From Enterobacter genomosp. O (GTDB lineage: Bacteria > Pseudomonadota > Gammaproteobacteria > Enterobacterales > Enterobacteriaceae), in assembly GCF_001022965.1 (NCBI RefSeq), contig NZ_LECZ01000023.1, positions 124,001 to 188,000 of the forward strand: DNA of 64,000 nt. The letters are read 5' to 3'. The notes below the pieces were generated by a model. That model made no database searches, was not told where the DNA came from, and saw only the letters and a list, made by a program, of their open reading frames with translations. The position numbers and the translations under genes are program-made. Shown in pieces: positions 54,167-62,900 of this stretch (position 1 is its first letter; each line of letters begins with the position of its first letter).

Positions 54167-55786
54167 TTATACCGGCGCGACCAGGTAGCGTATTGCCGGT
54201 GATGTTGTGCCCTGATGAAAAGCCAGAACGCGGCTCTGCAGCAGGAGGTCATTCATGGTGTGGCGCTCCTGCTGGCGCAGATGCTCAATCCAGGAGCCCA
54301 TCAGGAAGGTCTCAATAAACAGGCCGGGGCGCTCGATATCTTCGTATACCGCCCAGCTCATCGCCCCGGCGCGGCGGCGCACCCGGCGCAGCTCGTGGAC
54401 CGCCTCGAGGAAGGCCTTGGTGTTGTTCGGGTCGATGATGTACTCGTGCGACACCAGCACCGGGCCGCGCTCGTTCGGCAGGTCAATCTCCACGCCGTCC
54501 AGCGGCTGGCCGCTCAGGTCGAGGTTCAGGTCCGGATCTTTGCCCAGCTTCCAGCGGAACACCGTCGCGCTCGCCAGCACCATCCCCAGCGTGGCGACCA
54601 CCAGCGAGGTCGGGGTGCCGAACCGGGAAGCGATCTGCCCCCAGATGGCGCTGCCCGTGGTCATCGAGCCAAAGAACACCGTCAGGTAAACCGCCAGCGC
54701 GCGGGCCTTCACCCAGCGGGCGGCGCTGCGCTGCGCGCCGAGGTTCAGCGTTGAAAGCACCGCAATCCACGCGAAGCCGGTGAAAAATTCAAACAGGTTG
54801 AGCAGCCAGAAGTGGCGTACGAACGCCAGCGCCAGCATGGTGAGAGCAAAGGTCAGGCTGGCGGCCACCATCAGGCGGTCGGCGTTCAGCCGCTGGCGCA
54901 GGCGCGGCAGCAGGATGGCCCCGGCAATCGCCCCCAGGCCAATGCACGCCAGCATCACGCCGTAGCCCGCCGGGCCTAAGCCCAGCTCGCGGCGCGCCAC
55001 CAGCGGCAGCAGGGCCCAGCCCGCGCTGCCGAAAACGAAGAAGGCCACGGTGCGCACCAGCACGTTGCGCAGCACCGGTGCGGCGTGCACGTAGCGAATG
55101 CCGGAGCGCACCGCCGAGAAGAAGTGCTCCGGCGGCAGACGCTGTATGGACGGGGCCGGACGCCAGCGCCACAGCACCCACGCCACGCCGACCACGGAGA
55201 GCGCGTTCAGGGCAAACACCATCCACGGCCCGGCGAACGAAAGCAGAAAACCGCCCAGCGCGGGGCCAATCGCCCGGCTGATGTTCACCCCGAGCGAGTT
55301 CAGCGCTACGGCGGCGCCCAGCTCCGGCTTGCTCACCAGATCGGGCACCACGGCCTGGAACGGCGGCGAGCTCATCGCCGCGCCCACGCTCAGCAGAAAC
55401 GTCGCCGCCAGCAGAACGGTGGGGGTGACGTGTCCTGTGAAGGAGAGCACCGTCAGCCCGGCGGCGGCGATGAACACCCACAGCTGGGAGAAGAGCAGGT
55501 ATTTACGTCGGTCGACGATGTCCGCCATCACCCCGGACGGCAGGGCGAAGAGGAACATCGGCAGGCTGCTGGCCGCCTGCACCAGCGCGATATCCAGCGG
55601 ATCGGCGCTCAGGGTCAGCATGCTCCAGTTGATGCCGACGTCGCTCATCCATGAGCCGACGTTAGAGACCACCGTGGCGATCCACAGCATGCGGAATACC
55701 GGCTGGCTCAGCGGCTGCCAGGGTGAAACCGTCGGTGCGGGCGTCGTCTCGACGTGTGCGTCGCGAACGTCGTTAACCTGGGTCAT
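54167..55786 (-). CDS. MFS exporter fused to an antibiotic-monooxygenase-like domain
   Basis: A 539-residue protein. Residues about 20-410 are an EntS-like MFS exporter (DUF894 type) with 12 helices. Residues about 440-539 (VLVSHEYIIDPNNTKAFLEA and later VYEDIERPGLFIETFLMGSW) look like an ABM/dimeric alpha-beta barrel domain facing the cytoplasm. Such fusions occur in the family. Stop and start of the DoxX gene overlap by four bases, so the MFS, DoxX and amidohydrolase genes form one operon. Cargo unknown. Confidence 0.85.
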   Translation of the reverse strand: MTQVNDVRDAHVETTPAPTVSPWQPLSQPVFRMLWIATVVSNVGSWMSDVGINWSMLTLSADPLDIALVQAASSLPMFLFALPSGVMADIVDRRKYLLFSQLWVFIAAAGLTVLSFTGHVTPTVLLAATFLLSVGAAMSSPPFQAVVPDLVSKPELGAAVALNSLGVNISRAIGPALGGFLLSFAGPWMVFALNALSVVGVAWVLWRWRPAPSIQRLPPEHFFSAVRSGIRYVHAAPVLRNVLVRTVAFFVFGSAGWALLPLVARRELGLGPAGYGVMLACIGLGAIAGAILLPRLRQRLNADRLMVAASLTFALTMLALAFVRHFWLLNLFEFFTGFAWIAVLSTLNLGAQRSAARWVKARALAVYLTVFFGSMTTGSAIWGQIASRFGTPTSLVVATLGMVLASATVFRWKLGKDPDLNLDLSGQPLDGVEIDLPNERGPVLVSHEYIIDPNNTKAFLEAVHELRRVRRRAGAMSWAVYEDIERPGLFIETFLMGSWIEHLRQQERHTMNDLLLQSRVLAFHQGTTSPAIRYLVAPV

Positions 55787-56190
55787 GCGAACCTCTCCGT
55801 TGCCTTACGCTGCAGCCGCCACTGGCCCGGCCCGGTGAGGGCAAGGGTGGTGAAGATAATCAGCAGCAGCCAGCCAAACTGCCCTTCGGCAATCGACCAG
55901 TTCGGGTGGACCGCCAGCATCGCCACCAGCAGCACGGCGATAATCGGCAGGCACGCCAGGCGGGTGTACACGCCCGCAATGATAAACAGCGGGCAGATCG
56001 CCTCGGCGACAATCGCCGGGATCAGGCTCGCCCAGGGCCCGAAGCCGAACGGATCCTCAATGCGCGTCAGCTCTTCGCTGAAGTGCAGCACTTTCGGCAG
56101 GCCGTGCACGTACAGCAGCAGCAGGCTGCCGGTCAGGCGCAGGAAGAACAGCCCCAGGTCGACCCGGGGCGGGGCAATCGTATTTTTCAT
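55783..56190 (-). CDS. DoxX-family membrane protein
   Basis: A 135-residue inner-membrane protein with four helices and the DoxX motif LGLFFLRLTGSLLLLYVHGL near the N terminus. DoxX proteins are linked to oxidoreductase systems and redox stress, but their reaction is mostly undefined. Its ATG overlaps the amidohydrolase stop (TGATG), and its end overlaps the MFS gene start. Confidence 0.9.
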   Translation of the reverse strand: MKNTIAPPRVDLGLFFLRLTGSLLLLYVHGLPKVLHFSEELTRIEDPFGFGPWASLIPAIVAEAICPLFIIAGVYTRLACLPIIAVLLVAMLAVHPNWSIAEGQFGWLLLIIFTTLALTGPGQWRLQRKATERFA

Positions 56191-58061
56191 CAGAATGCAA
56201 AGCAGCTGCAGCCCAGCGCCCCCCAGAAAGCGTTATCGTCGGACACCGGCATCTCTGAGGTGCGGGCGAAATCATGCTGGTGGCTGTGAACCCCGCACGG
56301 GCCGCTGCAGTGGTGAACCACACTCAAGCCGACGCGGGCGGCCTGCGGCGGCGCGCTGCGGTAGTGGCCCGGCACCTTGACCACCGGGGACCACTCGGGC
56401 AGGACCGGAATGGCCGGCGGCGCGAGCGGCCCAAAGCTGCCTGCGGCGTAGACGATGTCGCCGTTCACCACCGTCAGGACGGACTCGATGCCCTTGATCT
56501 CCTCTTCCGGCACGCGGAAGTAGTCTTTGCTCAGCACCGCCAGGTCGGCAAGCTGGCCGACCTTGATCTGCCCCTTCTGGTTCTGCTCGCTGGAGAACCA
56601 CGCGCTGCCCTGGGTCCAGAGCATCAGGGCGGTATCGCGATCCAGACGGGCGCTGTGATCGTACATCTGCATCCCGCCGACGGTGCGGCCGGAGACCAGC
56701 CAGTAGAGCGCGGTCCACGGGTTGTAGCTCGCCACGCGGGTGGCGTCCGTCCCTAAGCCTACCGGCACGCCGGTCTCGAGCATTTTCGCCACCGGCGGCG
56801 TGTGTCGGGTGGCTTCGATGCCGTAGCGCTCGGCGAAGTATTCCCCCTGGAAGGCCATGCGGTGCTGGACGGCAATGCCGCCGCCCAGCTCTTTGATGCG
56901 GTCGATGTTGGCCTGGGTGACGGTTTCCGCATGGTCGAAGAACCAGTGCAGGCCGTTGAACGGAATGTCGCGGTTCACCTTCTCGAAGACGTCCAGCATG
57001 CGGCTGATGGATTCGTTATAGGTGGCGTGCAGGCGGAACGGCCAGCGGTGCTCCACCAGGTGGCGCACCACGCGCTCCAGCTCGTCCTCCATGCCCGGCG
57101 CGAGGTCCGGGCGCGGCTCGAGGAAGTCTTCAAAATCGGCGGCGGAGAAGACCAGCATCTCGCCCGCGCCGTTGTGGCGGAAGAAGTCGCTGCCCTGGCC
57201 CGGCGTGAGCATGTCGGTCCATTTTTCAAAGTCTTCCAGCTCGTGGCCCGGACGCTGGGTAAACAGGTTGTAGGCGATGCGGATGGTCATCTGCTTTTTC
57301 TCATGCAGCTCGGCAATCACCTCGTAATCTTCCGGGTAGTTCTGGAAGCCGCCGCCCGCGTCGATGGCGCTGGTCAGGCCCAGGCGGTTCAGCTCGCGCA
57401 TGAACTGACGCGTGGAGTTGACCTGCTGCTCCAGCGGCATCTTCGGCCCCTTGGCCAGCGTGGCGTAGAGGATCATGGCGTTCGGACGGGCAATCAGCAT
57501 CCCGGTCGGGTTGCCGTTGGCATCGCGCTGGATCTCCCCGCCCGGCGGGTTTGGCGTGTCTTTGGTGTAGCCGACCACCTTCAGCGCGGCGCGGTTGAGC
57601 AGGGCGCGGTCGTACAGGTGCAGGATGAAGACCGGGGTGTCCGGCGCGGCGTCGTTAATTTCGTCGAGGGTCGGCATGCGGCGCTCGGCAAACTGGAACT
57701 CGGTCCAGCCGCCCACCACGCGCACCCACTGGGGCGACGGCGTGCGCAGGGCCTGCTCTTTCAGCATCCGCAGGGCGTCGGCCAGGGACGGCACGCCTTC
57801 CCAGCGCAGCTCGAGGTTGTAATTCAGCCCGCCGCGGATCAGGTGCAGGTGCGAGTCGTTCAGGCCGGGGATGGCGGTGTGGCCTTTTAAGTCCACCACC
57901 TTAGTGCCGTCGCAGTGGTGTTGCATCACCTCGGCGACGGTACCCACTTCCAGAAATTTTCCGTCGCGCACGGCAACGGCTTCCGCGACGGGGTTTTCGC
58001 GATCGACGGTGTGAAACTGGCCGTTAACCAGAATGAGATCGGCTTTACCGAGGGTAACCAT
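56190..58061 (-). CDS. YtcJ-type amidohydrolase
   Basis: A 623-residue metal-dependent hydrolase of the amidohydrolase superfamily, YtcJ/Amidohydro_3 group. Segments ILVNGQFHTVDRENPVAEAV, GLNDSHLHLIRGG (HxH at about residue 82) and HWFFDHAETV are characteristic, with C-terminal DLAVLSKDYF and WTQGSAW. The C-terminal 35 residues after about 585 (rich in Cys/His: VVHHCSGPCGVHSHQHDFA) form an unusual tail. First gene of the minus-strand operon, divergent from the isochorismatase gene. Substrate unknown; likely an N-acyl or formamide compound. Confidence 0.87.
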   Translation of the reverse strand: MVTLGKADLILVNGQFHTVDRENPVAEAVAVRDGKFLEVGTVAEVMQHHCDGTKVVDLKGHTAIPGLNDSHLHLIRGGLNYNLELRWEGVPSLADALRMLKEQALRTPSPQWVRVVGGWTEFQFAERRMPTLDEINDAAPDTPVFILHLYDRALLNRAALKVVGYTKDTPNPPGGEIQRDANGNPTGMLIARPNAMILYATLAKGPKMPLEQQVNSTRQFMRELNRLGLTSAIDAGGGFQNYPEDYEVIAELHEKKQMTIRIAYNLFTQRPGHELEDFEKWTDMLTPGQGSDFFRHNGAGEMLVFSAADFEDFLEPRPDLAPGMEDELERVVRHLVEHRWPFRLHATYNESISRMLDVFEKVNRDIPFNGLHWFFDHAETVTQANIDRIKELGGGIAVQHRMAFQGEYFAERYGIEATRHTPPVAKMLETGVPVGLGTDATRVASYNPWTALYWLVSGRTVGGMQMYDHSARLDRDTALMLWTQGSAWFSSEQNQKGQIKVGQLADLAVLSKDYFRVPEEEIKGIESVLTVVNGDIVYAAGSFGPLAPPAIPVLPEWSPVVKVPGHYRSAPPQAARVGLSVVHHCSGPCGVHSHQHDFARTSEMPVSDDNAFWGALGCSCFAF

Positions 58062-58121
58062 AACTGCTCCTGACTGAGAGGGGAATGGTCAGGATTATGG
58101 GAACCGGTTTCGGCAAAGATC

Positions 58122-58180
58122 CAGTTATACAATAGGATAGGTATACCAAAGTATAACTATACCTAAGGTTAACTATACGA
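58122..58180. promoter_or_regulatory. Overlapping palindromes in the divergent amidohydrolase/isochorismatase promoter
   Basis: AGGTATA (58139-58145) and TATACCT (58158-58164) are inverted arms; within them GTATAACTATAC (58151-58162) is itself palindromic; TTAACTATAC follows at 58169-58178. The cluster suggests an operator for a dimeric repressor (TetR or LysR type) not encoded in the window. Confidence 0.5.
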
Positions 58181-58278
58181 AGAGATAATTACGCGCAGGG
58201 ACGGAAAACCGCAGGATGAGGGTGATTTTATCGTCGCGGCGCTCGCGGCGATTTCACCCTTAACCACTGGAAAATGCT

Positions 58279-58965
58279 ATGACCTCTTCAAAGCTCGAAG
58301 TGTTAACCCCTGCGAACTGTCAGATTATTTTCATCGACCACCAGCCACAGATGGCGTTTGGCGTGCAGTCTATTGACCGCCAGGTGCTGAAAAACAACAC
58401 CGTGGCGCTGGCGAAAGCGGCCAAAGTGTTCAACATCCCGACCATCATCACCACCGTAGAGACCGAAAGCTTCTCCGGTAATACCTACCCGGAGCTGCTG
58501 GACGTGTTCCCGGGCCAGGACATTCTGGAGCGTACCTCCATGAACTCCTGGGACGACCAGAAGGTGCGCGACGCGCTGAAGGCCAACGGCAAGAAGAAGG
58601 TGGTGGTTGCCGGCCTGTGGACTGAAGTGTGCAACAACAGCTTCGCCCTGTGCGCGATGCTGGAAGGCGACTACGAAATTTATATGGTGGCGGACGCGTC
58701 CGGCGGCACCTCCAAAGAAGCTCACGACTACGCGATGCAGCGTATGATCCAGGCGGGCGTGATCCCGGTGACCTGGCAGCAGGTGATGCTGGAGTGGCAG
58801 CGCGACTGGGCGCGTAAAGAGACCTACACCGCGGTGATGGATATCGTGCGCGAGCACTCCGGCGCGTACGGCATGGGCGTGGATTACGCCTACACCATGG
58901 TGCACAAAGCGCCGTCTCGCCAGAAGAGCGAGCACCGCACCTTAGCGCCGGTTCCGGCTCGCTAA
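58279..58965 (+). CDS. Isochorismatase-family cysteine hydrolase (YcaC-like)
   Basis: A 228-residue alpha/beta hydrolase of the isochorismatase superfamily. Catalytic Asp is in IIFIDHQPQ (about residue 20), Lys in the KKVVVAGLW strand region and Cys in WTEVCNNS (about residue 118), followed by the typical cis-peptide segment. Family members hydrolyse amides or carbamates. Divergent from the amidohydrolase operon, so both may act on one nitrogen compound. Longer than YcaC by about 20 C-terminal residues. Confidence 0.88.
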   Translation: MTSSKLEVLTPANCQIIFIDHQPQMAFGVQSIDRQVLKNNTVALAKAAKVFNIPTIITTVETESFSGNTYPELLDVFPGQDILERTSMNSWDDQKVRDALKANGKKKVVVAGLWTEVCNNSFALCAMLEGDYEIYMVADASGGTSKEAHDYAMQRMIQAGVIPVTWQQVMLEWQRDWARKETYTAVMDIVREHSGAYGMGVDYAYTMVHKAPSRQKSEHRTLAPVPAR

Positions 58966-59026
58966 GTTCCGCTGGCGGGCTGGTCCCTCATCCGGCTCGC
59001 CGCTGCCTCTTTCTCTGGAGTTCACA

Positions 59027-59248
59027 ATGAGTACTGGGCTGATATCCCTTGCCGCTGGCGTATTGATTGGCCTGATGTATGCCGTACTGAAGGTGCGCTC
59101 CCCCGCGCCGCCCGCGCTGGCGCTGATTGGCCTGCTGGGGATGCTGGCGGGTGAACAGGCGACGCGCCATCTGTTATCCCGCGACGGCGCGCCGCCGCCT
59201 CAGGTGACCGTTTCGCAGGCGACATCGCAGACGGGGGCGTCCTCATGA
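59027..59248 (+). CDS. XapX domain protein, copy 1
   Basis: A 73-residue DUF1427/XapX protein with two short hydrophobic segments: SLAAGVLIGLMYAVLKVRSP and LALIGLLGMLAGEQ. The motif of a Pro-rich turn then GLLGMLAGEQ defines the family. Function unknown. A CTGGAG site precedes the ATG. Its stop overlaps the start of copy 2 (ATGA). Confidence 0.85.
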   Translation: MSTGLISLAAGVLIGLMYAVLKVRSPAPPALALIGLLGMLAGEQATRHLLSRDGAPPPQVTVSQATSQTGASS

Positions 59249-59505
59249 AAGCGTGGATAATTTCGCTGGTGTGCGGCGTGGCTGCTGGGGTAATTTACGC
59301 CCTGCTCGACGTCCATTCCCCGGCGCCGCCGGTTGTCGCCCTGCTTGGCCTGTTTGGCATGCTGGTGGGCGAACAGCTCATCCCGGTGGGACGGCGTTTA
59401 CTGAGTCGCGAACCGCTTACCCTCGCCTGGTTTCGTCACGAATGCGTGCCGAAAATCAGCGGCACGGCGCCCCCTGCGCCCGCGAAGGACGATCGCGACG
59501 TTTAA
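59245..59505 (+). CDS. XapX domain protein, copy 2
   Basis: An 86-residue paralogue of the preceding gene, with the same layout (SLVCGVAAGVIYALLDVHSP, VALLGLFGMLVGEQLIPVG) and a longer hydrophilic tail carrying a WFRHECVP segment. The tandem pair overlaps by four bases and probably makes a hetero-oligomeric membrane unit. Copy 2's stop overlaps a possible ATG of the receiver gene. Confidence 0.85.
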   Translation: MKAWIISLVCGVAAGVIYALLDVHSPAPPVVALLGLFGMLVGEQLIPVGRRLLSREPLTLAWFRHECVPKISGTAPPAPAKDDRDV

Positions 59506-59528
59506 TGATTTGTGAGAGGAAAGACAGC

Positions 59529-59909
59529 ATGACGCTGCCGTGGCGCATTGCCATCATTGATGACGAACGTTCCGTCCGCAGCGGGCTGAGTAATCTCCTG
59601 GAGTCGGAAGGCTATTCCACCGATACGTTTGATTCGGCAGAGGTATTTCTCAGCCATCCGCTCGCCCTGTCCGGCGCGGCGCTGGTGATCGCCGATATCA
59701 AGCTGCGGGGCATGAGCGGCCTTGAGCTGTTTGACAAGCTGCGGCTGCTGGCCGTACCGCCGCCGCCCGTGCTCTTTATCTCCGGTCATGCTGATGAAAA
59801 TATGCAGCGGTACGCTCTTAGCCAGGGCGCCGCTGCATTTTTGCGTAAGCCCATTAACATCGATATTCTGCTGGATCATATTCAGCGGGAGCTGGCCCGC
59901 CGACAATAA
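59529..59909 (+). CDS. Single-domain response regulator (CheY-like/FixJ-type receiver)
   Basis: A 126-residue receiver without output domain. Acidic pocket IIDDERSV (about residues 8-13), phospho-acceptor Asp in IADIKLRGMSG (about residue 56), Thr/Ser switch FISGHAD (about residue 84) and Lys in LRKPINID (about residue 105) are all present. ATG 59529 has GAGAGGA upstream; ATG 59505 is possible. Followed nine bases later by the giant sensor, its likely phosphodonor. Confidence 0.88.
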   Translation: MTLPWRIAIIDDERSVRSGLSNLLESEGYSTDTFDSAEVFLSHPLALSGAALVIADIKLRGMSGLELFDKLRLLAVPPPPVLFISGHADENMQRYALSQGAAAFLRKPINIDILLDHIQRELARRQ

Positions 59910-59918
59910 GGATCGCGG

Positions 59919-62900
59919 ATGAACGAACACGAGCAGCCTGCATTCTGGCCCGCCCAGGGGAATCTTCATCAGGGGCGGGTTTTTGTCCTTAAAGAGGATG
60001 TGATTTTTACCGTGCTGGCGCAGGAGGGCGGAATCGCCTGGATGCACGCGCGACATCCTCATTCCGGCGGCTCGTTCATTATCGCCACCGCGGTCAGCGA
60101 TGAAGAGGAAGAGCGGGCCACCCGGCTGCTCAAAAACGAGTTTGCGCTGCGCGATATGCTGCAGGACAGCTGGGCCATTCGCGCCGTCGCGTCCACCCAG
60201 TACCGGGGGCGCTTCGCGCTGGTGTACGCCCCGTTTTCCTTTGAGCTGCTGGCGCGACGCGCGGGCAGGGCGATCTCGGGGATCGCGCGCTTTATCGAGC
60301 TGGCGATCCAGATCTGCGCCCCCCTGCGCCAGATGCACCTGCAAAACCTGATCCACGGCGATATCAAGCCCGGCAGCATTTTTGTTCAGCACGATGCCAC
60401 CTGCCGCCTGGGCAGCTTTGGCCTCTCCTGTACTCTCTCCGATGCTTTCTCCCAGACCCGGCTTGCCGTGTCGGGCGGTACGCCCGCCTGGATGTCGCCG
60501 GAGCACACCTCCCGCACCCAGCGCCCCGTTGATAACCGCAGCGATCTCTACAGCCTCGGCATGGTGCTGTATGAACTTCTGACCGGCCGCCTGCCGTTTG
60601 AGCTGGGGGAGGACGACCAGACCAACTGGGCGCATTACCACATTGCCTCTGAGCCGCTGGCGCCGGACGCGATACGCCCGGACGTGCCGGGGATGCTGTC
60701 GACCATCATCCTGAAGCTGCTGGAAAAGCACCCCGATAACCGCTACCAGACGGTCGACGGGCTGATTGCCGACCTCCGCCGCTGCCAGGCAACGCTGACC
60801 TGCGAGGGCGAGATCGTCGCCTTCACCCCCGGCCAGCAGGACCGCACCCCGGCGATCCATCTGGCGGATTCCCTGTTCGCAACCCATCCGCAGGCGAACG
60901 ACGTTATTGCCGCGTTTGAGCGGGTAGGGCAGAACCGCGTGCCGGAGCTGGTGACGATCGGCGGGCCGTCGGGGATCGGCAAATCCTCAATTATCGCGAC
61001 GGCGCTCAAAACGCTGCAGCAGCGCACGGTGCTGCTGGCGGTGGGCAAAGTCGATCAGTTTTCGCCGTCGCTGCCCTACGGCGTATTAAGCTCCGCGTTC
61101 CGCACCCTAACGCTGCACCTGCTGGGGCTGCCCGCAGACGAGGTGGCGAAGTGGAAAATCCGCCTCTCGCGCGCCCTGGAGGGGTATGAGGAGCTTGCCG
61201 TCAGCCTGGTGCCCGAGCTGGGCCTGCTGCTTGAGAGCAAGCCGCGCTTCTCGGCGGATACGTTTTCCATTGATGCCCGGGCGCGCTTCAGCCATATGGT
61301 GCTGGCGCTGGTGAAGACCTTTGCCTCGCAGGGCTGCCCGCTGGTGCTGGTGCTCGACGATCTCCAGTGGAGCGACCCCGCCAGCCTGCATACGCTGAAC
61401 TATCTGCTGAAGAACTGCGGCGCGGTTCCGCTGCTGGTGGTGGTGGCCCATCGCGATATCGGTTCGTTATCCGACCCGACACTGCAACAGCCGCTGGCGA
61501 GCCTGCCGGAGGCGGCACAGCACGCGAGCGAGATTGTCCCGCAGGCGCTGTCCGTCAAAGCCGTGGCGCGCTGGCTGGCGACGGTGTTTCGCACCCGCAG
61601 CGCGGCGACGGCCGACCTCGCCACGCTGATCCACGAGAAGACCGGCGGCAACCCGCTCTTCGTGCACGAGTTTTTCCGCCGCATCGTTGATGACGGCCTG
61701 GTGGTGCATAACAAATATCAGGACAAGTGGCACTACGATCTGCAGGCGATCCGCGCCAGGCATTACACCGAAAACGTCGTCACCCTGGTGCTGGAGCAGC
61801 TCGAAGAGCTGCCCGACGAGACGCGCCGCCTGCTGGGCAGCATCGCCTGCCTCGGCGGCACGGGCGAGATGGAGATGATGTGCCGCGTGGTTGGCCTGTC
61901 GATGGCGGAAATGCGCTATGCGCTGCACCCGGCGGTGATGGCCCAGCTCATCGTGCTGACGGAAAAAAAGTACGCCTTCACCCACGACAGGGTACAGGAG
62001 GCCGCCTTTGCGCTGCTGGACCGGCATGAGAAAAGCCACATTCACCTGACCACCGCCAGCCTGCTGGCCGACGCCGCGCGGCAGGCGGCGGGAAACGAGC
62101 TGCTGTTCCGCGCCGTTCACCACGTCACGGCCGCGCTGGACAGCATTCAGCCCGCCCCGCAGCGCCAGAGGTTCCGCGAGCTGAGCCTGCTGGCCGCGCG
62201 ACGCGCGAAGCGCTCGGGGGATTACCCTTCGGCGCTCGGCTATATCCAGACCGCCAGAGCGCTGGGCAACGCCGGGACGGTGTCAGACTTTATGCTCGAT
62301 ATCGAAGAGGCGGGCTGTGAGTTTGCGCTGGGGCACCTGGAGCGCACCCGCGAGCTGTGTGACGCCATCCTCGGCTGCCCCGGCGGGTTGACCGAAAAGG
62401 CGCTGGCGGCCAACCTGCTGGTGGAGGTGTACATTCGCCAGTCGGACAGCCGTCTGGCGCTGGAGGCGGCGCTCTGCTGGCTGGGGGTGTTTGGCATCCA
62501 GATTGGCCGCTATCCGCAAGACGCCGACTGCGACGAGGCCTGGGAACGCTTCTGCAACCGCGCGAATGACGCGCCGCAACATCTGTTTGGCCCGCTCTCG
62601 CGAATGGACAACCCGGAAACCGAAGCGGTGATGAACCTGCTATATAGCGCCAGCATTTGCGCCAGCTTCATCTGCCCGCGCCTGCATTTCTTACTGCTCT
62701 GCCGCATGATGCACCTGACCCTCGACCACGGCATTACCGGGGCGTCCACCACGGCGATGGCCTGGTTTGGCGTGCTGATGGGCCACCGCTACGCCGAGTA
62801 CCGCCTCGGGTTCCAGTACGGCACCCTGGCCCGCGAGCTGGTCAATCGCCACGGCTACGATGCGTTCGAAGCCAAAACCCTGCTGCCGCTCGACCAGCTC

